The notes beneath the pieces are model-generated. The model was given only the letters and a program-made list of their open reading frames with translations, made no database searches and was not told where the DNA came from. The translations under genes were made by a program, and so were the position numbers. A stretch of 64,000 nt of DNA from Siniperca chuatsi (Eukaryota; Chordata; Actinopteri; Centrarchiformes; Sinipercidae): positions 962,501 to 1,026,500 of the forward strand of contig NC_058047.1 of NCBI RefSeq assembly GCF_020085105.1, given 5' to 3'. Of this stretch, positions 1 to 12,200 are shown one piece after another (positions within the stretch are counted from its first letter, which is position 1; each line of letters starts with the position of its first letter).

Positions 1-45
1 ACTCTGTGATATGTTTAAAAATCAGTTCAGTTTCTCCACCTCATT

Positions 46-67
46 TCTTCTTCTTCTTCTTCTTCTT

Positions 68-110
<43 letters not shown>
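46..110 (+). repeat. TTC run plus (TG)n microsatellite serving as acceptor tract
   Basis: Repeated TTC (about 46-68) is followed by about 19 TG units (70-107) and then TAG, directly abutting the 99-nt apc2 exon. In the apc2 sense strand this is the pyrimidine/UG tract of the 3' splice site. Confidence 0.9.
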
Positions 111-209
111 CTGTCCGGAGCTGAGAAGCCCCCTGCTGGTGAACCGGAGAACAACACGTCATCAGCTGCTGCAGCAGGAACAGAAGCTCCTGCAGACGGA
201 GGCAGCAAG
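111..209 (+). CDS. apc2: apc2 exon equivalent to APC exon 8 (33 codons)
   Basis: A phase-0 exon of 99 nt between a TAG acceptor at 108-110 and a GTGACA donor at 210. It encodes an Ala/Pro/Glu-rich linker (begins [10 protein letters not shown], ends ADGGSK) before the armadillo repeats. Human APC exon 8 is also 99 nt and is also a poorly conserved linker, so size and phase are the main support. The acceptor lies directly on a TTC plus TG repeat tract. Confidence 0.75.
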
Positions 210-3200
210 GTGACACATCGCTGCACCACCGGGGGTTAATACAGGGCTAATACAGGGCTAATACAGGGTTAATACAGGGCTAATACAGGGTTAATACAGG
301 GTTAATGAAGGGTTAATACAGGGCTAATACAGGGTTAATACAGGGTTAATACAGGGTTAATACAGGGTTAATGAAGGGTTAATAAAGGGCTAATACAGGG
401 TTAATACAGGGCTAATACAGGGTTAATACAGGGCTAATACAGGGTTAATACAGGGCTAATGAAGGGTTAATAAAGGGCTAATACAGGGTTAATACAGGGC
501 TAATACAGGGTTAATGAAGGGTTAATACAGGGTTAATACAGGGTTAATACAGGGTTAATGAAGGGTTAATACAGGGTTAATGAAGGGTTAATACAGGGTT
601 AATACAGGGTTAATACAGGGCTAATACAGGGCTAATACAGGGTTAATACAGGGCTAATGAAGGGTTAATAAAGGGCTAATACAGGGTTAATACAGGGCTA
701 ATACAGGGTTAATACAGGGCTAATACAGGGTTAATGAAGGGTTAATACAGGGTTAATACAGGGTTAATACAGGGTTAATGAAGGGTTAATACAGGGTTAA
801 TGAAGGGTTAATACAGGGTTAATACAGGGTTAATACAGGGCTAATACAGGGCTAATACAGGGCTAATACAGGGTTAATACAGGGCTAATACAGGGTTAAT
901 ACAGGGCTAATGAAGGGTTAATAAAGGGCTAATACAGGGTTAATACAGGGCTAATACAGGGCTAATACAGGGTTAATACAGGGCTAATACAGGGTTAATA
1001 CAGGGTTAATGAAGGGTTAATACAGGGCTAATACAGGGTTAATACAGGGCTAATACAGGGTTAATACAGGGTTAATGAAGGGTTAATACAGGGTTAATAC
1101 AGGGCTAATACAGGGCTAATACAGGGCTAATACAGGGTTAATAAAGGGCTAATACAGGGTTAATACAGGGCTAATACAGGGTTAATGAAGGGTTAATACA
1201 GGGTTAATACAGGGTTAATACAGGGTTAATGAAGGGTTAATACAGGGTTAATGAAGGGTTAATACAGGGTTAATACAGGGTTAATACAGGGCTAATACAG
1301 GGCTAATACAGGGCTAATACAGGGTTAATACAGGGTTAATAAAGGGTTAATACAGGGTTAATACAGGGCTAATACAGGGCTAATACAGGGCTAATACAGG
1401 GTTAATACAGGGTTAATACAGGGTTAATAAAGGGTTAATACAGGGTTAATACAGGGTTAATACAGGGTTAATACAGGGTTAATAATACAGAGCGACATCA
1501 TGTCTGTCTGCAGCTCAGCTGGAAGAATTTAACTTTAGAGAAAATTCGATCCAGCGGTGGAAAGTAACTAACTGTTGTGTCATTTTGTACTTTACTTGAG
1601 TATTTCTGTTTCCTGCCGCTCTCTACTTCCGCTCCACCAGAGGGAAATACTTTTTACACTGTTAAACTGCAATTATTTGCAGATTCAGATTGATAATACA
1701 AAATATAATCAACGAATAAAAATAAAACTTCATTGATCTCTTATAGCAGTATATACAGTTACAAAAATAAGCCCCGTTTGACACCTGATATCTGAACACT
1801 TAACTATGGAATATATATTTTTACATTTGGACAAATATTTTGATCCAATATCTGGTTTTCACATATACCGTACGAGAAACTGTACATGCTACTGTATTGC
1901 AGTTATATTTGTAAATTATAATTTGTGTGGGCACACATCTATTTCCAGTATACGGCGGGGCAAAAAAGTGTTTAGTCAGCCACCAACTGTGCAAGTTCTC
2001 CCACTTAAACAGATGAGAGGCCTGTAGTTTCCGTCACAGGTAGAATCCAGGAAATCACATCGTCTGATTTTTAAAGAATTTATTTGCAAATCATGGTGGA
2101 AAATAAGTATTTGGTCAATAACAAAAGTTCACCTCAATACTTTATTTACCCTCTGTTGGCAGTGACAGAGCTCGAACGTTTTCTGTAAGTCTTCACAAGC
2201 TTTTCACACACTGTTGCTGGTGTTTTGGCCCAGTCCTCCATGCAGATCTCCTCTGGAGCAGCGATGTTTTGGGGCTGTCGCTGGGCAACGCGGACTTTCA
2301 ACTCCCTCCAAAGATTTTCTATGGGGTTGAGATCTGGAGACGGGCCGCTCCAGGACCTTGAAATGCTTCACTCCTTCGTTGCCCAGGCGGTGTGTTTGGG
2401 ATCATCGTCATGCTGAAAGACCCAGCCACGTTTCATCTTCAATGCCCTTGCTGATGGAAGGTTTTCACTTAAAATCTCACGATACATGGCCCCATTCATT
2501 CTTTCCTTTACACGGATCAGTCGCCCCGGTCCCTCTGCAGAAAAACAGCCCGCATGATGTTTCCACCCCCGTGCTTCACAGTAGGTTTGGCGTTCTTTGG
2601 ATGCAACTCAGCATTCTTTCTCCTCCAAACACAACAAGTTGAGTTTTTACCAAAAAGCTCTATTTTGGTTTCATCTGGCCATGTGACATTCTCCCAATCC
2701 TCTTCTGGATCATCCAAATGCTCTGAAGCAAACTTCAGACGGGCCTGGCTTAAGCAGGGGGACACGTCTGGCGCTGCAGGATTTGAGTCCCTAGTGGCGT
2801 AGTGTGTTACTGATGGTAGCCTTTGTTACTTTGGGTCCAGCTCTCTGCAGGTCAGTCACTCGGTCCCCCCGTGTGGTTCTGGGATTTTTGCTCACCGTTC
2901 TTGTGATCATTTTGACCCCACGGGGTGAGATCCTGCGTGGAGCCCCAGATTGAGGGAGATTATCAGCGGTCTACTTGCTCCCACAGTTGATTTCTGAAAA
3001 GAAATCACTCATTTCAAGGTCCTGGAGCGGCCTAGCCCGTCTCCAGATCTCAACCCCACAGAAAATCTTTGGAGGGAGTTGAAAGTCCGCGTTGCCCAGC
3101 GACAGCCCCAAAACATCGCTGCTCCAGAGGAGATCTGCATGGAGGACTGGGCCAAAACACCAGCAACAGTGTGTGAAAAGCTTGTGAAGACTTACAGAAA

Positions 3201-6200
3201 ACGTTCGAGCTCTGTCGTTGCCAACAGAGGGTAAATAAAGTATTGAGGTGAACTTTTGTTATTGACCAAATACTTATTTTCCACCATGATTTGCAAATAA
3301 ATTCTTTAAAAATCAGACGATGTGATTTCCTGGATTCTACCTGTGACGGAAACTACAGGCCTCTCATCTGTTTAAGTGGGAGAACTTGCACAGTTGGTGG
3401 CTGACTAAACACTTTTTTGCCCCGCCGTATATTGTTTAAATATACTGTGCAATACACACATATATGTGAAACATTCAGTATTTGACAGGTATAAACATTA
3501 AATTAAACCTAATAAGTATTAGGAAAATATGTCTTTACTGTAGATTACTTAATATATGTATATAAAATATGAATTACAGCCCACAGGGATATTGAAGCGT
3601 CATATGCAATTTTCTGTTTGCTTTGCACAATATTCTAAAATGAAATGATCTTATTATCTAAGATCTGTTTTCGGGGAGCTTCTTTATTTAATCTAAAGCA
3701 GTTTTAAATACATTTACAAAGTTTTCTTTAAGTAATAATGTAATGTTGACCCCAAATAAATATTGAAGTTTGACAAAAATAACAAACTACGATGTCCACA
3801 GTCAGGAAGTCTCTGCAAGGTGATTTTCATAGAAATGTCTGTCTGGAAGGAAAATCAGAATCAGAAACACTTAATTGATCCTCGAGGGGAAACTCTTTCG
3901 TTACAGCAGCTCGCCTTTACGTCAGTCACACAGGAACAGAAGCACTGAGCAAATCAGAATATAATACACTATAATACAGGTCAGATAGATTAAGTACCAG
4001 GTGGGTATAAGTATAAAATAAAATAAGTGTGAAGTACACAGTGGATTTACCGGTTGATGATGATGATACGGTATAAAGTAATAGTGCATAAACTGTTAAG
4101 TGTAGATTATTAGATTATTATGAGATGGAGGATATTGCACAGCAGTAATAGAAGTATGAATAAATATCAATAAATAGGGAATTTTAAACTGAAAAGAGTA
4201 TATTGCAGAGGAGTATTAACACAGAATATTGCACAATTATGTCAAGTATTGCAGAGATGTTAATGATCAGTGTCCAGTTTAGTGACTTCATACAGACTGA
4301 CACTTAGAGGGAGGAGTTAAAGAGAAGCATCCAAAACGCTGAGCAGGAACATTTGTAATAAGAGGCTAAAACATACAAAACCACCAGAAAGGTCCTTTTT
4401 TAATACTGCAATTTTTTTTATGAATACTACTACTACTAATGATAACAATGATATTAATATGACCTCAGCAAACCGTTCTCAACAGTTGACCTGCCCCCCC
4501 CTTCAGGTGGAGATGGTATTCTGGCTGCTCTCCATGCTCGCTAACAGAGATAAGGAGGAGATGTCTCGGACTCTGCTGGCTCTGTCCAGCTCTCAGGACA
4601 GCTGCATCGCCATGAGGAAGTCCGGCTGCGTCCCTCTGCTGGTCCAGATCCTGCACGAAGCTCCGGGTGGCGCCGGCGCCGGCGGCGGACCCGGGGAGAC
4701 GGCGACGGGTGGTACGACGACGGGCTGCAGCCGAGAGGCCAAATCCAGAGCCAGCGCCGCCCTCCACAACATCATCTACTCCCAGCAGGACGAGGGCCAG
4801 GCCCGTCGGGAGATGAGGGTGCTGCACATGCTGGAGCAGATCCGGACCTACTGTGACAGCGGCTGGGACTGGATCGAGAGCCACGAAGGGACACCTTCAC
4901 CCGGAGGAACCAGAACCACTGGTGAGTCAAGTTCTCTCTAAACCTGGAGGGACTAAAACCACCAGTGCCCCAGGTTCCTTTTTAAGCATGTAGGAACCAC
5001 AACCATGGGTGAGTCCAGTTCCCTTTAAATCCTAAGGAACCAAAACATGAGTGATTCCCCTCACCAGTGGTTTCTCCAGATTTAGAGGGAACTTGACTGA
5101 TCAATAACCAGAGTAGGTAGAAGGGGTTTTTGGTACAGCGTGGGGAGCACACAGTGCTCAGAGCGTGTTGTACCAGGGCACACACCACTCAGACTCAGAG
5201 TAGATTCATCATTAATGAACTTCCACTGAAACCTCACCTTCGATCCTTTGTTTTCCTCTCTGCAGACATTCCCGAGCCTGTGGACCCTCAGATCTGTCAG
5301 GCCATGTGCGCCATCATGAAGCTTTCCTTTGAAGAGGAGTACCGACGCGCCATGAATGAATTAGGTTTGTGAAACACCTACAAGTCTTAAGTTTTCCAAC
5401 ATCAGTGACACATTTTGCTAAGAGTTTTGTGTCTTCTTCCAGGCGGTCTGCAGGTGGTGGCTGATCTGATCCACCTGGACCAGGACATGTACGGCATGCA
5501 GAACGACCCCATCAACATGGCGCTGCGCCGCTACGCGGGGATGGCTGTGACTAACCTCACCTTCGGAGACGTTGTCAACAAGGTACAGAGAAGCACGACG
5601 CTGTGGTGGTTTTCACAGCCCTGCATGGCTCAGTGGGCAGTAATGTTTGGCAGCCAGAGCGAGGACCGGGACAGAGGATAAAGACTACAAAGTGTTGTGA
5701 TAAAAAGGTGTCTCATTGTATCACAGCAGCAAAAGAAAGTACGAAAACGTGCATCATATGGATAAGAGAAGTAACCTAAAACCATATACACTGTGATACG
5801 TTACATAAATAGTAACTGCTTAAGTGCATTACTAAGTTTGTGTCATTTACACAAACTGGAGTTTCTTTTTTTTTGTAAGAAAACAGACGTTATTGTCGTG
5901 AAGTGTGACATCCCTGTACCTTTTTTCTTTCTTTCAAAAATGTAAAACATTTAACTTATTTGCATCCTGCAACTTCCAAAACAGGGATTCTCAACTTTTT
6001 AGTTTGGGAATCGCCGTTAACCTTGGTGTTAGCATTAGCATATTGTTAGCTATCGTGTGAGCGTCAGAATGAACCTTGGCGTAAGTGTTAGCATGTTTTT
6101 AGCCTTCGTGTGCACCTTGTGTGTTTTCTTCTGCCTCAGTGAGTAAGAGATAACTTCCTGCTTAATAATTAAGTGATCGATTTAACGGGAGGTGCTATTT

Positions 6201-9200
6201 GTTTGTTATTATTTAAACAGTACTGTAGACTCTATATGGACTGCGCATTGGACAAGAGAGGTCCCGTGGTCATTTTGCAGATGTGAGGTTTGTTTAGTAG
6301 CTGCACTAGTTTGTCTGTTTGTCTCATTCAGATGTAGAGTTTGAGTGTGACACCAGCTCTGACAGACGGACTTCGGCGATTGACAGCAGCATTCAGATTT
6401 GTTTAGAACGTGTTTACTGATTCACCAAACTAACACAGTCGGTTTGTTTGACCTCGTGCTCCTGTAGGCCACACTGTGCTCAAAGAAGAGCTGCCTTCAG
6501 GCTCTGGTGGCCCAGCTGGCCTCAGACAGCGAGGAGCTTCATCAGGTGGTCTCCAGCATCCTGAGGAATCTGTCCTGGAGGGCCGACATCAGCAGCAAGA
6601 GAGTCCTCAGAGACATCGGATGTGTGTCTGCACTGATGACCTGCGCCCTGCAGGCCACGAAGGTAACGGAAAACAAACCAGCCCACGCAGAGTAGATAAC
6701 GGAGGAAAAACTGTTTTATTTGAGGAGATGGTGTGAAAAAACTGCAAATGATTTCTGGTCAGAATTTGTGTAACTTGTAGATAGTTTGCTGGATTTAAAT
6801 ATAGTATATGAAACACCAGGGGAAGGTTGTTTGAAGCATTTTAAGAGTTGTACATAATTACTGTAAGTGCTCTGTTTTAGATATTTAGACATCCCTTAAT
6901 ATTTTTTATTGTTGGGTTGGTTGTTTTATCCATCCATCCATAAAATTGCTTAAAGGAATAGCCATTTTGGGAAATATGCTTATTTGCTTTCTGCGAAGGT
7001 TAGATGTTCATATTGATACCACTCTCAGATTTTAAATTTAAGACTACTGCCAGCAGCCGCGTAGCTTAGCTTAGCTTAAAGACTGGAAACAGGGGGAAAC
7101 AGCTAGCCTGGCTCTGTCCAGTACCTCTAAAGCTCACTAACATGTTATACCTCATTTGTTTAAACCATGTGTAAAAACAACACTTTGCCTTTTTTACGGT
7201 GGGTTGTGTGCGGGTCTTTTTGTTGGCTCCGAGCAGTTGCCAGGCAACCAGCGGAGACTCCGGTGAGTTACTGGTCCCACACAACTCTAACATAACTCCC
7301 TAACATAACATTTTCATAATTTTTACACTCTCGAACAGATTAAACAAATGAGATATAACATGTTAATGATTAATGATACTGATTTTGCTAGCTGTGTACA
7401 GAGCCAGGCTAGCTGTTTCCCCTCCATTTCCAGTCTTAATGCTAAGCTAACCAGCTGCTGTCTGTAGCTTCATATTTAACGTACAGACATGAGTGGTATC
7501 AATCTGAACATCTAACTTGCAAGAAAGCGAAGAGTATTTCCCCAAAATATTGAACTTTTTAAAAGACCATACCAATGTGTTTGCACGTTTTTTTATGGAA
7601 TGTATTTTTCTTACTGTTCCAGGCAGCCATTACTCTCCATTCATTTCTGTATGATATAAAAATCAATTAGCAGATTCTTGAAACTTGCCTGAGTTGGCTA
7701 ATCCATCCATCCATCCATCCATTTTCTACCGCTTGGTCCCGTTAGGGGTCGCGGGTGACTGGAGCCTATCCCAGTGACTTTGGGCCTTAGGCAGGGTACA
7801 CCCTGGACAGTGGCCAACTCGTCGCAGGGCTAACACAGACACAGACAAGGACAGACAACCATTCACTCTCACATTCATTCAATACGGGCAATTTAGAGTT
7901 ATCAATTAACCTACACATGCATGTCTTTGGACGGTGGGAGGAAGCCGGAGAACCCGGAGAGAACCCACGGTAACACGGGGAGGACATGCAGACTCCACCC
8001 AGAGAGATTGTGTGATGTTGGTCTGGTCCGGGAATCGATCCCACGAACCCACGATCTCCTTATTGAGTTGGCTAATCCCTTAAATTAATTACCTGGTGTT
8101 CAATCTATCATTCCTCAGTTACGCTGATGAAGCATAGTTTGATTTTGAAACGTCTGCTCTTAATTACATTATTGATATTGTAATGTTGACAAAAATGACT
8201 GCAGACCTTATGTTCACTGTGATGGATTACACAGCTAGAGTTTCAAGTGTCTGCTGATTTATTGTCACACTGTGAGAAAACAATGGATGGCAGGAACAGT
8301 AGAAAAAAATGTTTTTGCAAAATGATTAGCTGTGATCTAAAGTAGACTTGCAAACCAGTGGAATGGTCCTTTAAGCATCATATAAACTTCCTTAACAAAA
8401 ACATCATGATTAAAGCTGAGTCTTCTCTTTCTCGCTCCTGTTCAGCCTTTTTTCTCAACGATTTTCAGTCAAGATTTTATGAGTGTAATTAGTGTATTTT
8501 CTGTGTTTTTGTAAATGAGCCCAAACAAAACCCTTTTTTGTTTTGCTGGTTTTCCAGGAGTCAACCTTGAAGAGTCTTCTGAGTGCTCTGTGGAATCTGT
8601 CGGCTCACAGCATCGACAACAAGGTGGCAATCTGTTCGGTGGACGGCGCTCTGGGCTTCCTGGTCAGCACACTAACGTACCGCTGTCAGACCAACTCGCT
8701 CGCCATCATCGAAAGCGGCGGAGGAATCCTTCGTAACGTGTCGAGCCTGGTCGCCACACGAGAAGACTACAGGTAGGTTTCTGAGACTCAACACTGAGAC
8801 TCACATTAGTCTAGAAATGTCATACTTTTTTAGCATGAATTTTCATTCTTGACATTGTAAATAGTTTGACAAAAAATCCCAACTCAAGGGCCAATTTCTA
8901 GCTTTTTAATGGAGCTTTCAAACGCATCTAATGGTCTTCATTAGTGGATCGTGTTTGGTCAATTGTCACGGAGATGCCTCGGTTGGAATCTTAGGTTATG
9001 TAATGACAACTGAGCAAACGGCATCTGCTGATAAAGACCTGACATGTGGTTAAAAACTTAACAGCTAGTAAGTCAAACTTGACTTAAGGTTCTTTTGGCA
9101 TCCTTAATGACTTTTAGTTGGACACAAGATTTTGTTATTCTCAAAGTCAAACATGAATTATCACACTGAAGTTAACGTGGTGCACTTCACTCCAGTTAAA

Positions 9201-12200
9201 GTGTTTTAACAAATTTATTACAAATAAAAAGTTACTGCTGATCATTTTTACTGAGCACGAGTTTGTATATAGTTTTCTTACCTTCCATTTATTGCTGTAC
9301 AGTATTAAAATCAATTTGTAGAGAACTAAATTGAGATACTGTCTGATATGATTCTTGTCAGTTACATTGTTTAATAAATAATACAGTACAGAATTTTCTA
9401 ATCAACCTGCACATACCACTGCATTACGATGTACCTTTTAGATAATGGCCAGGAGTGAGATAAAGTATGTTATTTATAGTACAATGGGCTAACAAATGCA
9501 AAGTCATTGGCACGATCCTTGAACAATAACGATAGCAAGGAATAATTTGCTTCAGCTGGAGGTAAGAAAAAATATCTAAATGTCTTTTACTTTCTTTCTT
9601 CACAGGCAAATCCTCAGAGACCACAACTGCCTCCACACTCTGCTGCAGCACCTGCGCTCCCACAGCCTGACCATAGTGAGCAACGCCTGCGGGACTCTGT
9701 GGAACCTTTCTGCCCGAAGTCCAAAAGACCAGGAGCTGCTTTGGGACCTCGGCGCAGTTAGCATGCTGCGCAACCTTATCCACTCCAAGCACAAGATGAT
9801 AGCCATGGGCAGCGCTGCAGCTTTAAGGAACCTCCTCACCAATCGACCCATGAAATATAAGGACGCTGCAGTCGTATCCCCTGGCTCCTGCATGCCCTCA
9901 CTCTACATGAGGAAACAGAAGGCTCTGGAGGCGGAGCTGGATGCAAAACACCTAGCAGAGACTTTTGATACCCTTGAGAAACAGAGCCCCAAGCACCTGA
10001 CCCTCAACAAGCCGCTACGGCACATTGAGAGTCTGGCAAAGGATTACGCATCTGATTCTGGTTGTTTTGATGATGATGAGGCCCCCAATGTCTCCAGTAG
10101 TCTGGACACTGGGAGCTTCTCTATGCTGTCCATGTTCCTTACCAACTCTAATTTCCTGCAAAACCAGCCACGTAAGAGGGACAGTGAACCTGAGAGAGAC
10201 ATAGACCCGCCTCAGATGGTCGAGAAAAGACACGCACCTCCTGATGATGTGGTATCTGCTGCTGCAGAGAAGCTTGCAAAAAAGATCACCAACACGGTTG
10301 CCAAGATCGACAGGTTAGTGGAGGACATCACCATGCACACATCGTCTGAGGACAGTTTTAGCCTCAGCTCTGAGGACCACCTGGCAGACTGGCCATACGG
10401 ACTGGATGAACTCAATGAAGCCCGGGCGAAATCATGCTCCCCCTGCCGTCTCTCTGACACAAGCAGCTTGGCCCGCAGAGAACGCCTCAGTAGAGCCCAC
10501 GCCCTCTTGCGCCTCAAAACTGCCCATACAAGTGTATCAACAGACAGCCTAAACAGTGGAAGCACCAGTGATGGCTACTGCGGCAGCAAAGACCAGATGC
10601 GACCTGCTCAAAGAACTCTAATGATGCAACAACGACCCAACCAGCTTGATCTCAAGGTGGCTCATCAAGATTACCTTAATATAGGGTCTGTTCTGAATGG
10701 GACTAACCAGCAAGATATTCCTGAGAGAGATTCTGTGGACAACAAAGATGTGAAAGCTCTAGAGCTCAGCAACACAGATGCAGAAAAGAACCAGGATCAA
10801 CCTGTACAAACACCTGTCAGTGCATCCACTAAAGTCTCCTCTGATGTCAGCATGACTTCAATTAAACTGTCTCCTTCTTATCAACAGGTCCCGCTCATTC
10901 AGAGTGTGGCCAAATTTGGTGTAGCAAAGACGGCCATCAATGTCCAGGCTGCCCAAGCAATGAGGAGGCAAGCATGGGTACCTACTGTGATGACTGGGGG
11001 GAGTATTACAAAATTTTCTCCAATGACATCCACCAGAAGCCCAACCATCGGGACGATGGAGACGGTCCAGAAATACTCTGTGGAGAACACCCCAATTTGC
11101 TTCTCCCGCTGCAGTTCACTTTCCTCCCTCTCTTCTGGCGATGGAGCGCTGGATGGACAAAGTGAAAATGAGCTGGAGAGTGACTCGTCATTAGAAATAA
11201 TTGAAGTGGAGGATGAAGAAGTGGTGAAGAGAGGTGAAGAGGATGAAACCTTGGAGGATCTGAGTGACAGCCAGCTGCTGCTGACTGACTCAAAAACCTT
11301 CCCCAGCAAAGAGGCCGATCCCAGTGAGATCCCCTGTCCTGCCAAAAAGGAAAAGGTGTTCCTTAGAGGAGCTTCACCAGCCATACTTGAAGACAGATCT
11401 CCATCCAGTTCATCTGAGAACTACATCCACGAGACACCCCTGGTAATGAGTCGCTGTAGCTCAGTCAGTTCACTGGGCAGCTTTGAGTCTCCCTCTATTG
11501 CCAGCTCAATCCAAAGTGATCCATGCAGTGAGATGATTGATGGAACAATAAGCCCTAGTGATCTTCCCGACAGCCCAGGGCAAACCATGCCTCCTAGTCG
11601 AAGTAAAACTCCATGTTGCGTTGAGGGAAATGGACCAGAAACACAGGCCACAGGAATAGCAGGTCAGTGGGAAAGCAGCCTGCGAAAGTTCATGGAGATC
11701 GCAGATTCCAAGGACAGATTTAACCTTCCTCCTGACCTGGACACCATGATCTACTTCACTGTGGAAAAGCCCACAGAGAACTTCTCTTGTGCTTCGAGCT
11801 TAAGTGCTCTGCCTCTTCACGAACACTACATACAGAAAGATGTGGAGCTGAAACTGACCCCCCTACTCCAGCAAAATGATAAAAATCTTCCTTTCCCTGA
11901 TGAGGATGAGCAAGGACTCGACCACGGAGAGAGATATAGTGAGGGCAACTCAGACGACGACATAGAAATCTTAAAGGAATGCATCAACTCAGCAATGCCC
12001 TCCAAGTTCAGAAAAGTAAGACCTTCCCTGATGACCACCATCCCTCCTCATATTCTCAATTCCCAGATCCGAAAACCGATACATCTTCCAGTGTACATGA
12101 TGCTCCCAAATGGCAAAACCCAAATGTGTACTGGGAGGAGAATTGTCATCCCACAAAAGGACTTAAAATTTGATGATTCATCCTTCACTGATTCTGCGGA

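Noticed and set aside
230..1490. Interstitial telomere array
   Set aside because: GGGTTA occurs once per 11-bp unit with AATACA between, not as tandem TTAGGG.
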